Shown: positions 9,296-22,528, counted from the first letter of the stretch. The stretch is DNA of 64,000 bases from Helopsaltes ochotensis (GCA_013400155.1 VXBM01000878.1:51486-115485), one strand, 5' to 3'. Numbers and translations are program-made. Notes: generated by a model not told the origin, from the letters alone.

Positions 9296-12200
9296 AAGAA
9301 TCCATCCGCTTTGATGAATGTATTGATTACTTAGACGGAATTTTTAAGTAAACCAAAGTCAATGTTGAAAGGTTAAAGGGGCCAACATAACTTCAAGATC
9401 TTTGTGTATTTGACTGACACCTTGATGTGGAATGATGAGTGTTTACTCCATTTTAAATACCAGAAGAGACAGACATAAACTAATATTGTGGTTTTACCAG
9501 GGAAAAAAATGAAAAAAAAAAGATAATTAAAGTAATCTTAGAATGTGTAAGAACCACAAAACTTCTATGGCATCAAAATAATCATCTGAGAACTCACAAA
9601 TAAAAGTACTCTGAATATCATGGGTTTCTTCACAAGGGGAAGATAAGCAAAGAGAAGAATTTGCTGCCCACTAATTTAGTGTCAATGTGCTAACATGAGC
9701 TAGAAAATAATCTTCCTCTTCTTAGACATATAGACTCATTACATACATCAGTAAGTGAAGCAAAGGGAACTTTAAAAGGTCAGAAGGTTTTCAGTAGATT
9801 TTTTTTCTCTGTAAATGTCAATTTCTACAACCCTAAATATTTTTTAGGAAAATATTTTTTTTGTGGATTTTACATTTCAGTTTTGTTCCTAAACTAATTT
9901 TGAAAGGCTGCACCATCACATCTTCTCTCTTTGATATAGAAACAGTTTTGGGTTTGGATCATATGACTATTTAAAATTACATCTTTAGTGAAGATAAAAA
10001 AGGAAAACTAATTAATCTGCTTTGAAATTAATAAAGTAAACGTTTTCACCTATCTGAAGGGATGAGGGAAGATGTTCCACAAAAAGGTGGAACTAAATAA
10101 TGACTTGACTCATAATGGACAAAATTTGGTGTAATGAGAATAACTTTTTATTTAGTCTGCAGTGAACAAAAAATCACCACTTGATGTGGTTGCTGCCTGA
10201 GTTTTGGATTAGACCTAGAGAGTGAAGAACTAACAAAAATTCAATTAGTTGATTTATTTATTATCAATATACTGATGTTTTTCAAAAGGCATAAATGAAT
10301 GAAGAACAGGGGTCAGTTCACTACATACAAGAAATCTATGAACCTTGTAAATAATGAATGAGATCTACCAATGCAAATTTTCTTTGTGCAGTTATTCACC
10401 ATGCTTTAGTTATTATTTTCAAACACCTTTTTCCACACAGATCTGTACAGACCATATACAAGCCTCCAGGACTTGAGCTTTCTAGGATCTGGATAAATTG
10501 TTGCAAATGACAAGAGTAGGAGAAGTAGGATAATGCACTTCCTGACTTAGATATTTAACAATTGGTTATCTGCGTCTGGGCTAGCCACCGTTATGGCCAG
10601 GGAGGGAAATGCTTGAGATTCAGGAGTGACAACTTTCTTCTGAAAATAGACATGGAAGAGCAATTTCAGAAATTACTTTTTTTTTTTTTTAAAGGGGAGG
10701 GGTGAGGGGGTTTAACTTCTGAAGAGAACCAAACAGCTAATTAATTTCAAATGTCTTATCTTTCTAATCTTTCTAATATTAATCTAAGATAAAATACCTG
10801 AAGTCAAATTTATTTATGGAAATTTGGTCCTCACTGCAGAGAATAAACTTGTTAACTATATTTAAAAGTTTTATGTGGCTACCTCTTTTGTATCTGTTCG
10901 TACTACCTAGCTATTCATACAGTTATAATTACCTCCTCCATAATTTTTGGATATATTCAGGCTGACCTGCCTGAACTCAATTCCAGTGTGCTAATGAAAA
11001 TGATACTGACAAAAATGTGTTCCCTTTGACTACATCTCATATTTTAGTTTTCCATTGAAGGAAAAGAGTTGATACCACATTTATCTATTTCAAATGTATG
11101 ATGTTTTGAGCCAGGTAAAAAATTTCCACAGAAGTGTTCGTGAAATGTAAAATTAGTTATAAAACTGTCATAGTTTTATCAGAGACAATCGTGGGCATAC
11201 ACAGCTCTTTAGGGGAGGAGCATTGAAGGGGAAACAATGCTGTTGATAACACAAAATTTTATAGTGAAATATCTTTGGGAATTACAAAATTTTTAGTAAA
11301 TTTTAATTTAAAATTAAAAGTCAGATCATGGCTTTTTTCTTTGTATATGTATTTACTTATGAATTTTTCCTATAGTTTTCCAATGCTACTTCATGATACC
11401 TCTCAATATGTTGCTAACTGTATTGTATCTTGTTTTTCAGTAAACAAAATAAATAATAAATGGCAACACCTGCAGGATAATGATTGCATATATTAGGTTT
11501 CCTACATCAGACAGCTTTTACTGTTTGATATAATGAAAGAGTTTCACCATTTAAAAAACATGAAATAATATTTTTGGTTTTTCTAATTCCCATATTTTTC
11601 ATAGAAGACACCAAAATTATTTGAGGCAGGAAAAATATTTAAGTTGCCCTTTAAAAATGGTTGTCCTTCCATTATTTTAAAAGGATCAGACCCATATTCC
11701 TTGACTTGGGAATTATCATTGAACTAAGATATACTAATTTTATCCCTAATCAAAAGGCCAAAGAAGATTATCTTTTATTTTTGTGTAAAAGAAACACATT
11801 TATATATAAACTCACAGATAATTTTTTCCATTTTTTTCTTTTTCCCAGTCAACTTAATAAACAAATAAAATCAAGAAGTCTACACGCATTCCCCAGTGGT
11901 TTGCAAAAGGAAGATATTTTAGCAGAAGAACATTTGAATGCTTATCAAAATAACCAGCAGGTTTTTGCTTGGCAACCTTTACAAAATATGGTCAGCAATG
12001 TATTTCAAGTATTTTATAGCCAGGGTCTGCACAAAATGCATTAGTAACAAGAATAAAACAAAACACTCAGACACACAGCACAAAGCATAAGCTAGGCACT
12101 TCTAGATTTTTCAAATACTCATAAATAGAACTGGTGTTACATTAGTATCCAATTAGCTTAAAAAAAAAATCAAAGGTGATATAAAATTTGAATCTGGCCA

Positions 12201-15200
12201 TTAATTAGCCCTGAATGAATTCACTTAACATGAAAGATATTACTGTGGTCATCATGCACTATTTACATGTTCTAATGGCCATGCAAAGTAAAACATTAAT
12301 TTAACTGCAATAGCAGCTGTGCCTGTAAGTGATATCACAAATTACAGTTGCCTGCATTTAGAAACTCTAATTTGATGCATCTTATTGCACGAGCTAGGAA
12401 CAAGGAGGCAGCTTAATTTTTATGGTTACCATGAAGGAAAGCTATATTCTCAAGCAGTCATGTTTGGTGCATTATTTCTGAAGATTCATGAATTTTATTA
12501 GTCATCTGAACTTGTGAGTTAAGGCTTCTTAATTTTATGCAAGGGGCATAAAGTCGTTATGCCAAGACTGACATGGTAAAAATCTATTGTCTTCTTATTA
12601 CATTGTATAGTCTCTGATGATAATATTATTAGCATTAAAGTTAGCATTCAAGTAAAACCAGAGATATTTTCCAGTGGAAGGAAAATCTACCTAAAGGAAA
12701 TTCTATGCCTAATTATAACACATAACATATATCATCACGTAATTATGAAAAGTTTGTATACCTGCAAATGCACACATATATCCCAGAAAAAGACTTTGCA
12801 AACATTCATGTCTGCCACTTCCTTCATTCCTGAAAATTTAAAAGGAGATTTGAGAGGAAAAAAAAATAGGAGATGACAATACAATTAAAAATAAAAATTT
12901 CAAAAGATTGAAGCTACCACTTTAAAAGGAGGACGTTTCTCCTTTATAACTGCATCTCCCCAGTTACACATAAAAGACATGACCACAGTAAACAACAGTG
13001 AAATCCATTTTATAGGCTACTTTGCCAGCGTATTGCTTTATCATTTGTTCAATGAGATTATTAAAATACAGTTTGTACACTTCAAAATACTCCAATGAGT
13101 GACTCAAACAGAATATTTAGAGGCCCATTCATTCAAATAAGTTTGTAGTGCCCCAAAACTATGTAATAAGCATATTGCTCTTCATATAAAATATAAAGGA
13201 ACATGAATTTACCTATGTCAGGGAGGAGAAAACTTTAATTTTGTAACATAAAATGTTTTATTTTAAAGATTGAAAAAAGTTAAATATTTTTAAAGCCCTG
13301 TATATGTCAGGGCATTCCTCAGTTACAGCATGGGTGTATTTCCTACAAAATATTCTGACAGAATGTTTAAAGTAGAGGAAGAATTAGTAACTTTGTTTCA
13401 CAGTCACACTGTAACATCCTGTGCACTTGGGGACTATTTTGAAGCAAACGGTATTGGCATTGCCTATAGCCCTGCAGTGAAAACACTGGCCAAAAGCATT
13501 GATGAGAAGGATGGAGGTAAAGACAATAGTCAAGAAGAAAAGAACAGGCAGTACTGTGGTTTTCAAAAGGATTAGCTGGCTTCTCATGGACTTACCCTTC
13601 AGGTGCTTTATTTTATCTCTGTGCAAATTACCTGTATTTGTCACTGAGGAGTTACCCCAAAAAGGTGGAGATACCGGGTAACCGAGACCTTTGCTGGTCT
13701 CATGTTTGAGCCACCGGATTGGTGAGCAGGGTCAGAACTGAGCAGCTGGCTCTGATCCACAGCTCAGCTCTCTTGCAGTTCATCAAATCCTCATTTCAGG
13801 CATGAGCTCTGATTGCAGATATTACTGCTTTTTCCTATACAAAAAGGATGGATGAATGGTAGTTGATTTGTTTGGGTTTTTTTCCATTTTTCTTCTCTCT
13901 TTTAAGAACAGCCAGAATATCTATTGTTGTAAAAGTGTTATAGGAAACCTTCAAAAATCCCATTGGTGAAAATTTAAGAGTTTATACCTCAGTATATTTT
14001 TGCATTTGAGGTATACATAAATTTTAAACACATTCTTAATTCCAATTTCTCTGCACAAGTAGAACCTCATTTGTTCTTATTTGGCATTTCCTAGGTATAG
14101 TAAAAAAACTCAATGAAAATCAGCATTTAGGTTTGTTTCAGAGGTAGGAGTGATACTGGCTTGCTGTTCAAGAACTTAGTTTGTTTTCCATTTACTCTGC
14201 TAATTATCTGACCCATCTAATACAGGTTTATCTGTCTAAGCCAGAAATCTTTCATGTTTGTGCATAGAAGAGGAAGCAAAAATAAGAGGAAGACATGCAT
14301 TTGTTCAGGGTGGGGGATCATAATTTCTTTCTTGAGCTCCATTCACTTGGAAACACAGTATCATGACACTGATATCGTAGCAGATGACCTAACTCTGTTT
14401 CCTCTTCTGCTCCCACTCCTTAATCCTGTTGAGAATTAATTACGCCTATGAGGGAATAGATTTATATTTGAATCAAGATTTTTGTTTGTTTGCATATATT
14501 TTAATCTTCAGTGAAATGGTCTGTTTTTATCATTAAAAAACCTCATGTACATTGTACAACACTAATTTACTTTTTCATAAATGTTTCAACTGGGTGGTTC
14601 AGGAACCCATCCAGGTAGGTGGGGAATGTTGCAGTGTCATACAAAAACCAGAAGACATTGATGCCTGAGTCTCTCTGGGCTGCAAACTCTTACTGTGGCA
14701 AAGGCTTCCTAGATATGTCAGGTGAAGTAGGAGCCATTCAGAATGATGTACTGTCATCTGAAAAGCCAGTTTTTGAATCTCAGCCACTCTGCTATGGATT
14801 CCTTTGAGGGATAAAGGAAAAATGTGTTTCTAAACCTATTTTGCCTACTGAAAGAAAACAAAATCTGTAGCATAGTAATAAGCAGAGCTCAGTGTGATGG
14901 TGAGACCTGCAGTTTATCAGCTCTGCTCACATGAATAAGTATCACTTCACTCAATGGGAATCCTTATAAAGGCAATCTGCAGGTTTGGAGATAAATCAAG
15001 CAGCTAAAGTGGCATTAAAAATGTGCAAGGATGGCAGAAAGATACAAGCAGTTTAGAATATATTTAGCTAGCATATAAAAGAATAGATCTTGAAGCTGAC
15101 ATGGTTTTAATATAATGAATGCTACAAGCTTCGCACTTATTCCATCACCTCAGTGAGATGGCCAAGGAGATTTAAAAAATGGTGTTGAAAATGAAAAGCT

Positions 15201-16063
15201 TTAGATTTTTTTTATTTGGCTTTGTGTCTGCTCTTGTCATTTATGAGATGGCAGGTAAAGCACAGGGAGCTATTAAAAATATAAGCAAGCCTTGTCCTTT
15301 TGAAATGGAGTTGGATTTTGACAGCGGTGTCATTCTTGGAAGTGAATAAGAACTGTGATTTTGTTACAGGTATAAACAGTAAAAATAAAATACCTAAAAT
15401 AAAACCAGTGGTTCCCTATATAGTCCAGTGAGAATATTTTAAAGGTTATTTAATTATAATGTATCACAAGTATTGAACCTGTACCATTATTTCATGCGCA
15501 ACTTATTGTGTTTAATACTATAATTTCTTGTTTGTTTAGGTAAAAAAGGAGATAAATAAATGAACTATTGCTCCTGTATTCCCAGCATGTTCTTACAGTT
15601 TATCTAGAAAGGAAATATAAATCTTGAAGATGAGGGGAGATTTATTTTCCACAGCAAAATTCATATGGTTGGGAACTGTGGCCAGACCCAAAGTGAGGGA
15701 ACTGAGTAGACTGCAGAGAGTTGTAGGGGTGAGTGTCTTTCCAAACTTTCCTTGAAAATGTAAATGTCACAACTGACTAAAGGCATTAGAGAATGCTAGT
15801 ATGAAAAGCAGTTAACAAAAGTTGTTTGGTGTGTAAGACAGCATTGTTAAATGTCATAGAGAAATAGCATAGGCTAGTGAGCCATATAAATTCTTAGTAC
15901 AGTCTTTTGACAGTTGAATCAAGATTATATTCTCCCAGTTGCCATCTCGAAAAAAATGTTTTATTTTATTTGTAGTAAATACAAAGGAGACATATATTGA
16001 ACAGATATCTAGAGGTAAACTTCTGAAAATTTAGCGGTGAACCAAGCTGCTAGGCCATACCTA

Positions 16064-16085
16064 AAACAAACAAACAAACAAAAAC
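16064..16085. repeat. (AAAC)n microsatellite
   Basis: About five AAAC/CAAA units. Confidence 0.9.
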
Positions 16086-16249
16086 CACAGAACTGATATC
16101 CAAACAGAAATGTAAAAAGCCACCAAAGTAGTTTAGTCAGCTGAGCAGCTCACTGCATGAGCAGTGGATGTTGCTTAATTTGCTTTTACATAGTCTTTCA
16201 ACATTGTCTTTCATAACACCCTCATGAGCAAACTGGTGTGAAGTTTAAG

Positions 16250-16511
16250 AGAAAAGTGCAATTGACTGAAAGCCGGTTGAACAGCCAGGCTTAGAGAGCT
16301 GTGATTGGTGGCACAAGGACTGGTTGGAGGTCAGTTGCTAGTTGTGTAACCAGGGGTCTATACTGGGACCACTGCTGAACAACAGCTTCATTAATTACTT
16401 GGATGATGGTAGAGGGATGTTTGACATAGATGATCTTTAAGGTCACATTCAACCCAAACTGTTATATTACCCTATGATTTTATGATTCTATAATCTAATG
16501 ATTCTATGATT
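16250..16511 (+). mobile_element. CR1 LINE 3' fragment with internal deletion
   Basis: The 5' part matches the end of the CR1 reverse-transcriptase region (the 'aggggtctatactgggacc...attaattacttggatgatgg' stretch encodes the remnant 'GxxLGP..NxxINYLDD'). It jumps directly to the 3' tail ('gatgatctttaaggtcacattcaaccc'), then degenerate ATTCTATGATT octamers ending at about 16511. The segment between is missing. Plus-strand orientation. The 5' limit is approximate. Confidence 0.8.
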
Positions 16512-16619
16512 GTTTTTGTGTTGTTATGAATTGTGCTGTCGAGGCAAGGAGGGCCAGAAATTTTCTCAGGTGCACTGGAAAGAGTTTTGCAGCTGGTAAG
16601 AGCAGGTAATCCTTACAAC

Positions 16620-16795
16620 CTACCTCAGAGTTTGCCCAGAGAATCTAAGGGGTCTGAATCTTTGGAACTACTCAAAACACATCTGGATATGGTCTTGAGC
16701 AACCTGATCTACTTGACCTTTCTTTTAACAGAGGATTGGAACAGAGAATCTCCAGAGGTCCCTGCTGACCTTAACATTTTTGTGAGTCTATTTCC
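16620..16795 (+). mobile_element. second CR1 LINE 3' fragment
   Basis: Carries the CR1 3' signature in plus orientation: 'agagtttgcccagagaatc', 'ggtcttgagcaacctgatcta', 'atctccagaggtccctgctgacct'. This wording of the tail ('ctccagaggtccct') belongs to a different CR1 subfamily from the copy about 110 bp upstream. No octamer tail remains. The ORF across 16533-16886 is a by-product of this fragment. Confidence 0.75.
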
Positions 16796-18851
16796 TTTTT
16801 TAGACAGACTCTATTCTAGCACATTCTTACCTGTGACCAGCATGCCTTTAATGAGTTTTCAATCTGTCCAGGCCACAGGAGTTTAAGAGCGGGTTTTTTC
16901 AGTATGCATAGAGTTTTCTTCAATCACAATAGCTCAGTCTTCAACAAGACTTTCAAAGAATAATAAATACCATAAAATCAGTCTTTTAGAAAGTATGGAT
17001 GGGTATTTCTTTCTGGTATTAGTGATAAATGCTTTCTAGTAGTTGTTAACATCATTCTTCTGCGCAGTACAGCAAGGGTTAATGAGTGTATCTCCAGTCA
17101 TAGAAGCCCAGGAGATGTTCTTCCCCCTAACACTGGGCAGAATCACACTGAATAGGTTGATAAAGATGTAAGATTGCTCACTATGGCTGCCACATTTCAG
17201 AAAGAATATTTTCTGTCTGTGGGGCCCTCTAAGCTATCAGTTCAAGTGAGGTTTGCTGAGGAGAAATTCTAGACATAAATTAGTGAACACTGATAAGTGA
17301 AGAACTGGTAAGAGATTGAGGAGGTGCTGAAAGATACTTCATAAGTATGCTCTAAGGCAAAGGGACTTACTTAAGAAGATGTGAAATTTTCTGTTCCTAC
17401 AATCATTAAATGAAATCAAACCTGAAGAATCTGTATCATCTTTGACTCTTGTGCTTTGGAAAGGAAACAAAGGTATAAATTATTTTATAATGTTATAATA
17501 GGGATATTTTTTGTATGTATCTGTGGGCAAATGCAGTACCTCTTGGTTACATATGAATTATTTCAGGTTTTCTATGCCAAACTGAGAGAAAGATAAATGT
17601 CTGTTAATAAGATAAAACATCTTGAATTTTTTGTTGTTGCACCCAGAGATCAGTAAAATCCACTAGAACATCACAGTACTTTTGCTTTCAAAGTATTTCT
17701 TCTTTTTGGTCTTTATAAAACAAAGTTATCGCATAAAAGTTCTGCATAATAAAGATCAACCTCCAGTGAGGTGGAATTCTACCCAACAAACCACTGCGAC
17801 TTACTGACTTTTGGTTGCCCCAACTGAATTTCCACTTCATAATATTCATTCCACTTCTGAATTTTCCATATTCCACTGCTTTTAAAATTCTTTTTTAAAA
17901 GTTCCTTATTTTAACACAAGGTAAATTATTATCATGGTATATTAAAAGTACTGTAAAAATTAATTTTTGAATGTTTAAACTAATAATTGCAATAGTAGAA
18001 AAGAAGAAAATTTCCCTTAATACAAGAAAAAAAATTAATTATTGTATGCACCTTTAAAAAAATGGATTTCATCATACTCCACTGTTAAGTCCGGGACTTT
18101 ATTTTACATAAAATGAGAATATGTAGGGATTTAAAACTTTAGCCAGAGTAAATTGAAATGAAACTTCAGTCAACAACATGTATAAGATAAGTGTCTACTT
18201 CAGGAATTTTATGAAAAATTGGGATGATCATTAGTTTATAAGTTAAGTTAATAATACAAATGAATGGTTTGTGCTACATTCTTGAGGGACTGAAGGAGGA
18301 AAGAAAGGTAAATTTACTGGTGCTATTCCAAGCACAACACAGAATTCAGATTCCGTGGGATTGCTAGACAAGTAGCTGATGAAATATGAAACACATATGA
18401 CAACGAAGCATGTATGTAGCAACATAGGCTTCTATTTGGGCCGTGTTTTCTTCTCCCATCTGAAATTACTTAAGACACATACTGGGGATATTCTCTTGTT
18501 TAAGGAGCTTCTTTTTCTTGTGTCATGTAAGATGGGGGGAAACCGAACATTTATTTCCAGCTCTCATTTCGAATTTTGTCAGTGAAAGTCAAAATAACAT
18601 GTTTGTGCCATCAAGAAAATTGGAAATATTCAGTCCAAAAGGGCAGTTTCCAAAGTGCAGCCGTTTTTTATTATGTTTCATTTTCTATCTTACCTCTTCC
18701 CTTTCACAAATTTCCTATTTTTCTTTCTTTGTCCACAGTTTTACCCAAGAAATGCAGCCTTTACCTACTCCCTCAATTGTGTTAGAATTCAGCTACAACA
18801 TGCATGAGATTTGTGACCTTATACTATTAAAAGGGGTAAGACTAAACACTG

Positions 18852-18884
18852 CCTATGTACATAGGTATCTATGTACATAGATAC
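18852..18884. repeat. two adjacent perfect palindromes sharing a CTATGTACATAG core
   Basis: CCTATGTACATAGG (18852-18865) is a 14-bp perfect palindrome. It is followed, sharing one base, by GTATCTATGTACATAGATAC (18865-18884), a 20-bp perfect palindrome. Both contain CTATGTACATAG. This is probably a tandem duplication of a palindromic core. Confidence 0.95.
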
Positions 18885-20240
18885 TGTATTTCATTTCTAC
18901 TCCTTCCCTTTATATGCTTACTAGCCACTCTTGGTCACCATTCACATTTCCTTCCCTAGAAGAAAAGGCATTAGTGATAAAAGTTATTATTTTAATCTTT
19001 CACAATATCAACAGGGAGGATCATATCCACAATTGTTGCAAAACTAATAAGGTTTTGGTCAGGAGAACTCCAGATGTCTGAGCAGCAGGTCCCAGGAACC
19101 TTTCCTGTTCCCCAGCTGAGTTGTTCCCCTCGGGATATTGAGAACTCCCTGGGAGACTTTATTTCATATTGGACACAGTGTCACAAGTTGCTGCCAAGGG
19201 TTTCTCTTCCTGCACTGTCATTTTTGGATGCTGCAGTCATTAAGCTATATGAAATCCCTGTTTACTTTCCTGTCTCTTACAACAAAATTCAATATGGACA
19301 CTATTGCATAAAGGAATGGCAGGAACTGACAGATGTGCCCTAAATTTTCACATAGTCACCAATATTCAGAAATGCCTGTACTCCTCTGAGTAAGATGGAA
19401 TTTGAGGAACGTCCTCCCCTTTCTCCTCTCCACAGCTGCTTCTGTCCTCCAGGGAATGGCATGTCAGCCTCATGCAGGCTCCTTTCCAGCAGCCACTCAG
19501 CTGCTGCTTCCCCTGCTCCCTAATGAACGTCTTTCTCAGTTTCTACAGCAGCCAATTCCAACCTTATCCCTGAGCAGCAGAGTGAAAATCACAGCAGGGC
19601 AAAGCTGAAGCCAGCTGCTGCTGGCATCAAGGCCATCCGGGCAATGGGATATGGAGAAAGATGGAAAATGCTGTCTATGTTTAGGGCAGCTGCTCCTTGC
19701 TGGCATGCAGTGTAGTAGGACCCAGGACATGTTGTACACTCTGTGACAACGATGGGAAACTCAGTCTATCCCAGCCAGACCAGCCCTTTTACAGCTGTTA
19801 GCACTGTCAAAATTGCTTGAGTTTTTTTCAGCCTGTGAATAAAGTTAAAGGGTATTGACTTTATTCCATCATCCAAGATTGTGTTTCACTGTCATCTGAA
19901 AGGAAACTCCCTGACTTTTTACAATGAAAAATAGTTTTTCAGTGAACTCTTAACCTACAACTCCCCATCCCCATATTCTAACTTCTTTATTGCACGTAGT
20001 CCAAATATTATGCTAACTATCTTAGAACCTCAGGCAGGGTTGGCCTATATAGCTCTCAGTTTTTATATTAGGTCTGGATGTTCTAGCCCAAAATTTTTCC
20101 GTGAAGGCTATTAGACTCAGGAAGTTTATGAGTAAATATCTTATTTATATACACTTCTTTACATCTCTGTGGGGATAAAAGCATTTCAATATAACCACTC
20201 GGTCAAAATGGAAAACAACTTGAGAAGCAAAGTAAAATTC

Positions 20241-20268
20241 TTTATATATATATAAAAATATATATACA
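20241..20268. repeat. imperfect (TA)n microsatellite
   Basis: TTTATATATATATA and AAATATATATATA runs back to back. Confidence 0.85.
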
Positions 20269-20314
20269 GTTATTCAATATTCATGCAGCCATGTAAAACA
20301 AGGCAAATGAAATA

Positions 20315-22190
20315 CAGAGAATCACAGAATCAGAGAATGGTTGGGGCTGTAAGAGATCATCTAGTTGAGCTTCCTCTAAAACAGGTTCACTTGGAGCAGT
20401 TTGAATGGGATCATGTCCAGGAAGGTTTTGAGTATTTCCAGAGAAGTAGACTCTAGAACCTCTCTGGGCAGCCTGTTTCAGTGCTCTCTCATCCTCAAAG
20501 TAAAGTTTTTCTTCATATTCAGATGGACCTTCCTGTGTTTCAGTTTGTTCCCACTCTGCCCTGTTCTGTCAGTGGTCACCACTGAAAAGAGCCTGATTCC
20601 ACTGTCTTGATACCTGCCCTGAAGATATTTGTGTGCATTGCTGAGGTCCCCACTCAGTTTTCTCTTCTCCAGACTGAACAAGCCCAGCTCTCTCAGCCTT
20701 TCCTCACAAAAGAGGTTCTCTAGTGCCCTGCCCATCTTTACAGCCCTTCACCAGACCCTCTCCAGTAGTCCTTGTCTTTTCTGAACTGGGGAGCCCAGAA
20801 CTGGGTACAGTATTCCAGACATGGCCTTATTCGGGCAGAATAGAGTGGCAGGATCTCATCCCTCATCTTGTTGGTCACAGTCTTCCTAATGAATCCCATG
20901 ACATCACTGGCCTTCTTGGCCACCAGGCCATGCTGTTGGATCATGGTTAACTTGTTTTCCACCAGGACTCCCTGCTCCACAAAGCTGCATTCCAGCAGGT
21001 CAACCTGTACTGGTGCATGAGGTTTTTCTTTCCCAGGTTCAGGACCCCACATTTGTGTTCCTTGAATTTTACTGTGTACCTCTCCACCCAAGTCTCCAGC
21101 CCTGTCCACATCTGTCTGTATGGAAGCCTTTTGGTCTACCAACCACTCCACCCAGTTTTGCATCATCAGCAAACTTGCTGGGGGTCCACCTCCTTCATCC
21201 AGGTCATTGATGAATAAGTTGAATAAGACTGGATCCAGAACTGGCCCTGGGGAACACCACTGGCTACTGGATTCCAACTGGATTCTGCACGACTGATCAC
21301 AACCCTCTAAGCTGTGCCATTCAGCCAGCTATCAATCTACCTCACGGTCCACTCATCCAACCCTCACTCCCTGAGCTTGCCTATGAAGATGTTATGGCAG
21401 ACTGTCAGAAGTCTTGCAGAAGTCCAGGTAGAAAATGTCCACTGCTCTCCCTTCATCTACCCAGACTGTCGTGGCCTCATAGAAGGCTGTAAGATCCATC
21501 AAACATGATTTTGCCTTGGTGGATCCATGTTGAATACTCCTGACAACCTTCTTTTTCCCTACATGCTTAAAGATGACATCCACAATGAGTTGTTCTATCG
21601 CTTTTCCAGGGATTGTGGTGAGGTTGACTGCTCTATATTTTCCTGGGTCCTCCTTCTCTCCCTTTTTGAAAACTGAAGTGACATTAACTTTCCTCCAGTC
21701 CTCAGGCAAGTTCCCTGCACTCCACGACCTTTCAAAGATGATGGAATATGGTTTACCAATAACATTTTTAATCTTCCTCAGCATTTGTGGGTGTATCTCA
21801 TCAGCACCCATGGATTTGTTGGTGTCAAGTTTGCACAAATGATCTTGAACCCAATCCTCCTTGACCAAGGGAAAGTTATTTTCTCCAGACTTTCTTGTCT
21901 TGGGTTCCTGACAGTTAACCTTGCAGTAAAGAGTGAAGAAAAGATGACATCCAGTAACTGCACCTTCTCTGCCTCTCCCATCATCAGGGCACCCATCTCA
22001 TTCATCAGCAGGCCATCATTTTCCCCTTCTTCCTTTTGCTACTGTCGTACTTGAAGAAGTCTTTTCTGTTGCCCTTGACATTGCTGGAAAAATTTAATTC
22101 CAAATAGCCTTCTGCATTACATCCCAGACAACATTCTTGTATTCCTCCCAAGTGGCCTGTCCTCTTTTTCACATTCCCTATGCTTCATAA
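20315..22190 (-). mobile_element. CR1 LINE, 5'-truncated, about 1.9 kb, with degenerate reverse transcriptase
   Basis: The 3' octamer tail (ATCACAGAATCAGAGAATGG) starts at about 20315, so the element reads right to left. It runs through the CR1 3' UTR and the reverse-transcriptase C-terminus to about 22190. Remnant protein blocks on the minus strand include 'GKYRAVNLTTIPGKAIEQLI' and 'YLDF' (the first catalytic-Asp region, 21392-21868), and 'PVLFNLFINDLD' and 'LPLYSARIRPCLEYC' (20738-21277). The FADD catalytic box is encoded at 21173-21160, but in a different frame from the surrounding ORF, so indels have broken the coding region. The endonuclease domain is absent. This is a dead copy of a self-replicating retrotransposon. 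The right limit is approximate. Confidence 0.92.
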
Positions 22191-22352
22191 CACATAAACT
22201 TCATAAATGCATAAGAACAGAAAAAATAACTGTCAGAGTTTAACCCCAGCCAGAAATTAAATGCCACCCAGCCACTCAGCCACTCTCCCTAAGTCAGGCT
22301 GGGAAGAGAAAATGAGGGAAAAGTGTGAAAAATCATAGGTTGTGATAGACAG

Positions 22353-22358
22353 TTTAAT
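22353..22358 (-). promoter_or_regulatory. LTR polyadenylation signal ATTAAA
   Basis: ATTAAA on the minus strand, about 170 nt after the LTR TATA box, next to 'CTGTC', as in related avian LTRs. Confidence 0.6.
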
Positions 22359-22528
22359 AGGTAAACAAAAGCCACACACTCAAAACAAGGAAGTCATTCA
22401 CCACACCCCACAGGCAGAAAGCTGTTCAGCCATCTCCAGGAAAACGGGGCCCCATCATGTGCAATAGTTACTTGGGAAGACAAATGCCGTCACTCTGAAC
22501 AGCCTTCCATCCTTCTCCTTCCCTCACC

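Larger units (their letters stand above)
8846..16249. other. AT-rich desert segment
   Basis: About 7.4 kb with no exon or transposon I can defend. It holds a T18 run with (GT)6 at 9266-9295, short A/T runs, and a unique-looking stretch at 12180-12460 that may be a conserved non-coding element. An ORF at 11661-12044 (127 codons) is Lys/Asn/Phe-rich like random AT-rich DNA and has no recognised domain. Confidence 0.55.
16796..20314. other. AT-rich desert segment with one GC-richer island
   Basis: No gene recognised. It contains the twin palindromes at 18852-18884. An island at about 19050-19860 is richer in GC, with an AATAAA at 19838-19843, and could be an untranslated exon or an old LTR. It also has a (TA)n stretch just before the CR1 element. 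Confidence 0.5.

Noticed and set aside
11661..12044. 127-codon plus-strand ORF
   Set aside because: Lys, Asn, Phe and Ile-rich composition typical of random AT-rich DNA, no domain, no splice or promoter support.
13684..13720. Short stem (GAGACC/GGTCTC) within a GC-richer patch, considered as a tRNA or small RNA
   Set aside because: No cloverleaf, no B-box consensus, stem only 6 bp.
16533..16886. 117-codon plus-strand ORF
   Set aside because: Explained by a CR1 3' fragment.
20738..21868. Reverse-transcriptase-like ORFs as a host gene
   Set aside because: They belong to the 5'-truncated, indel-broken CR1 element.
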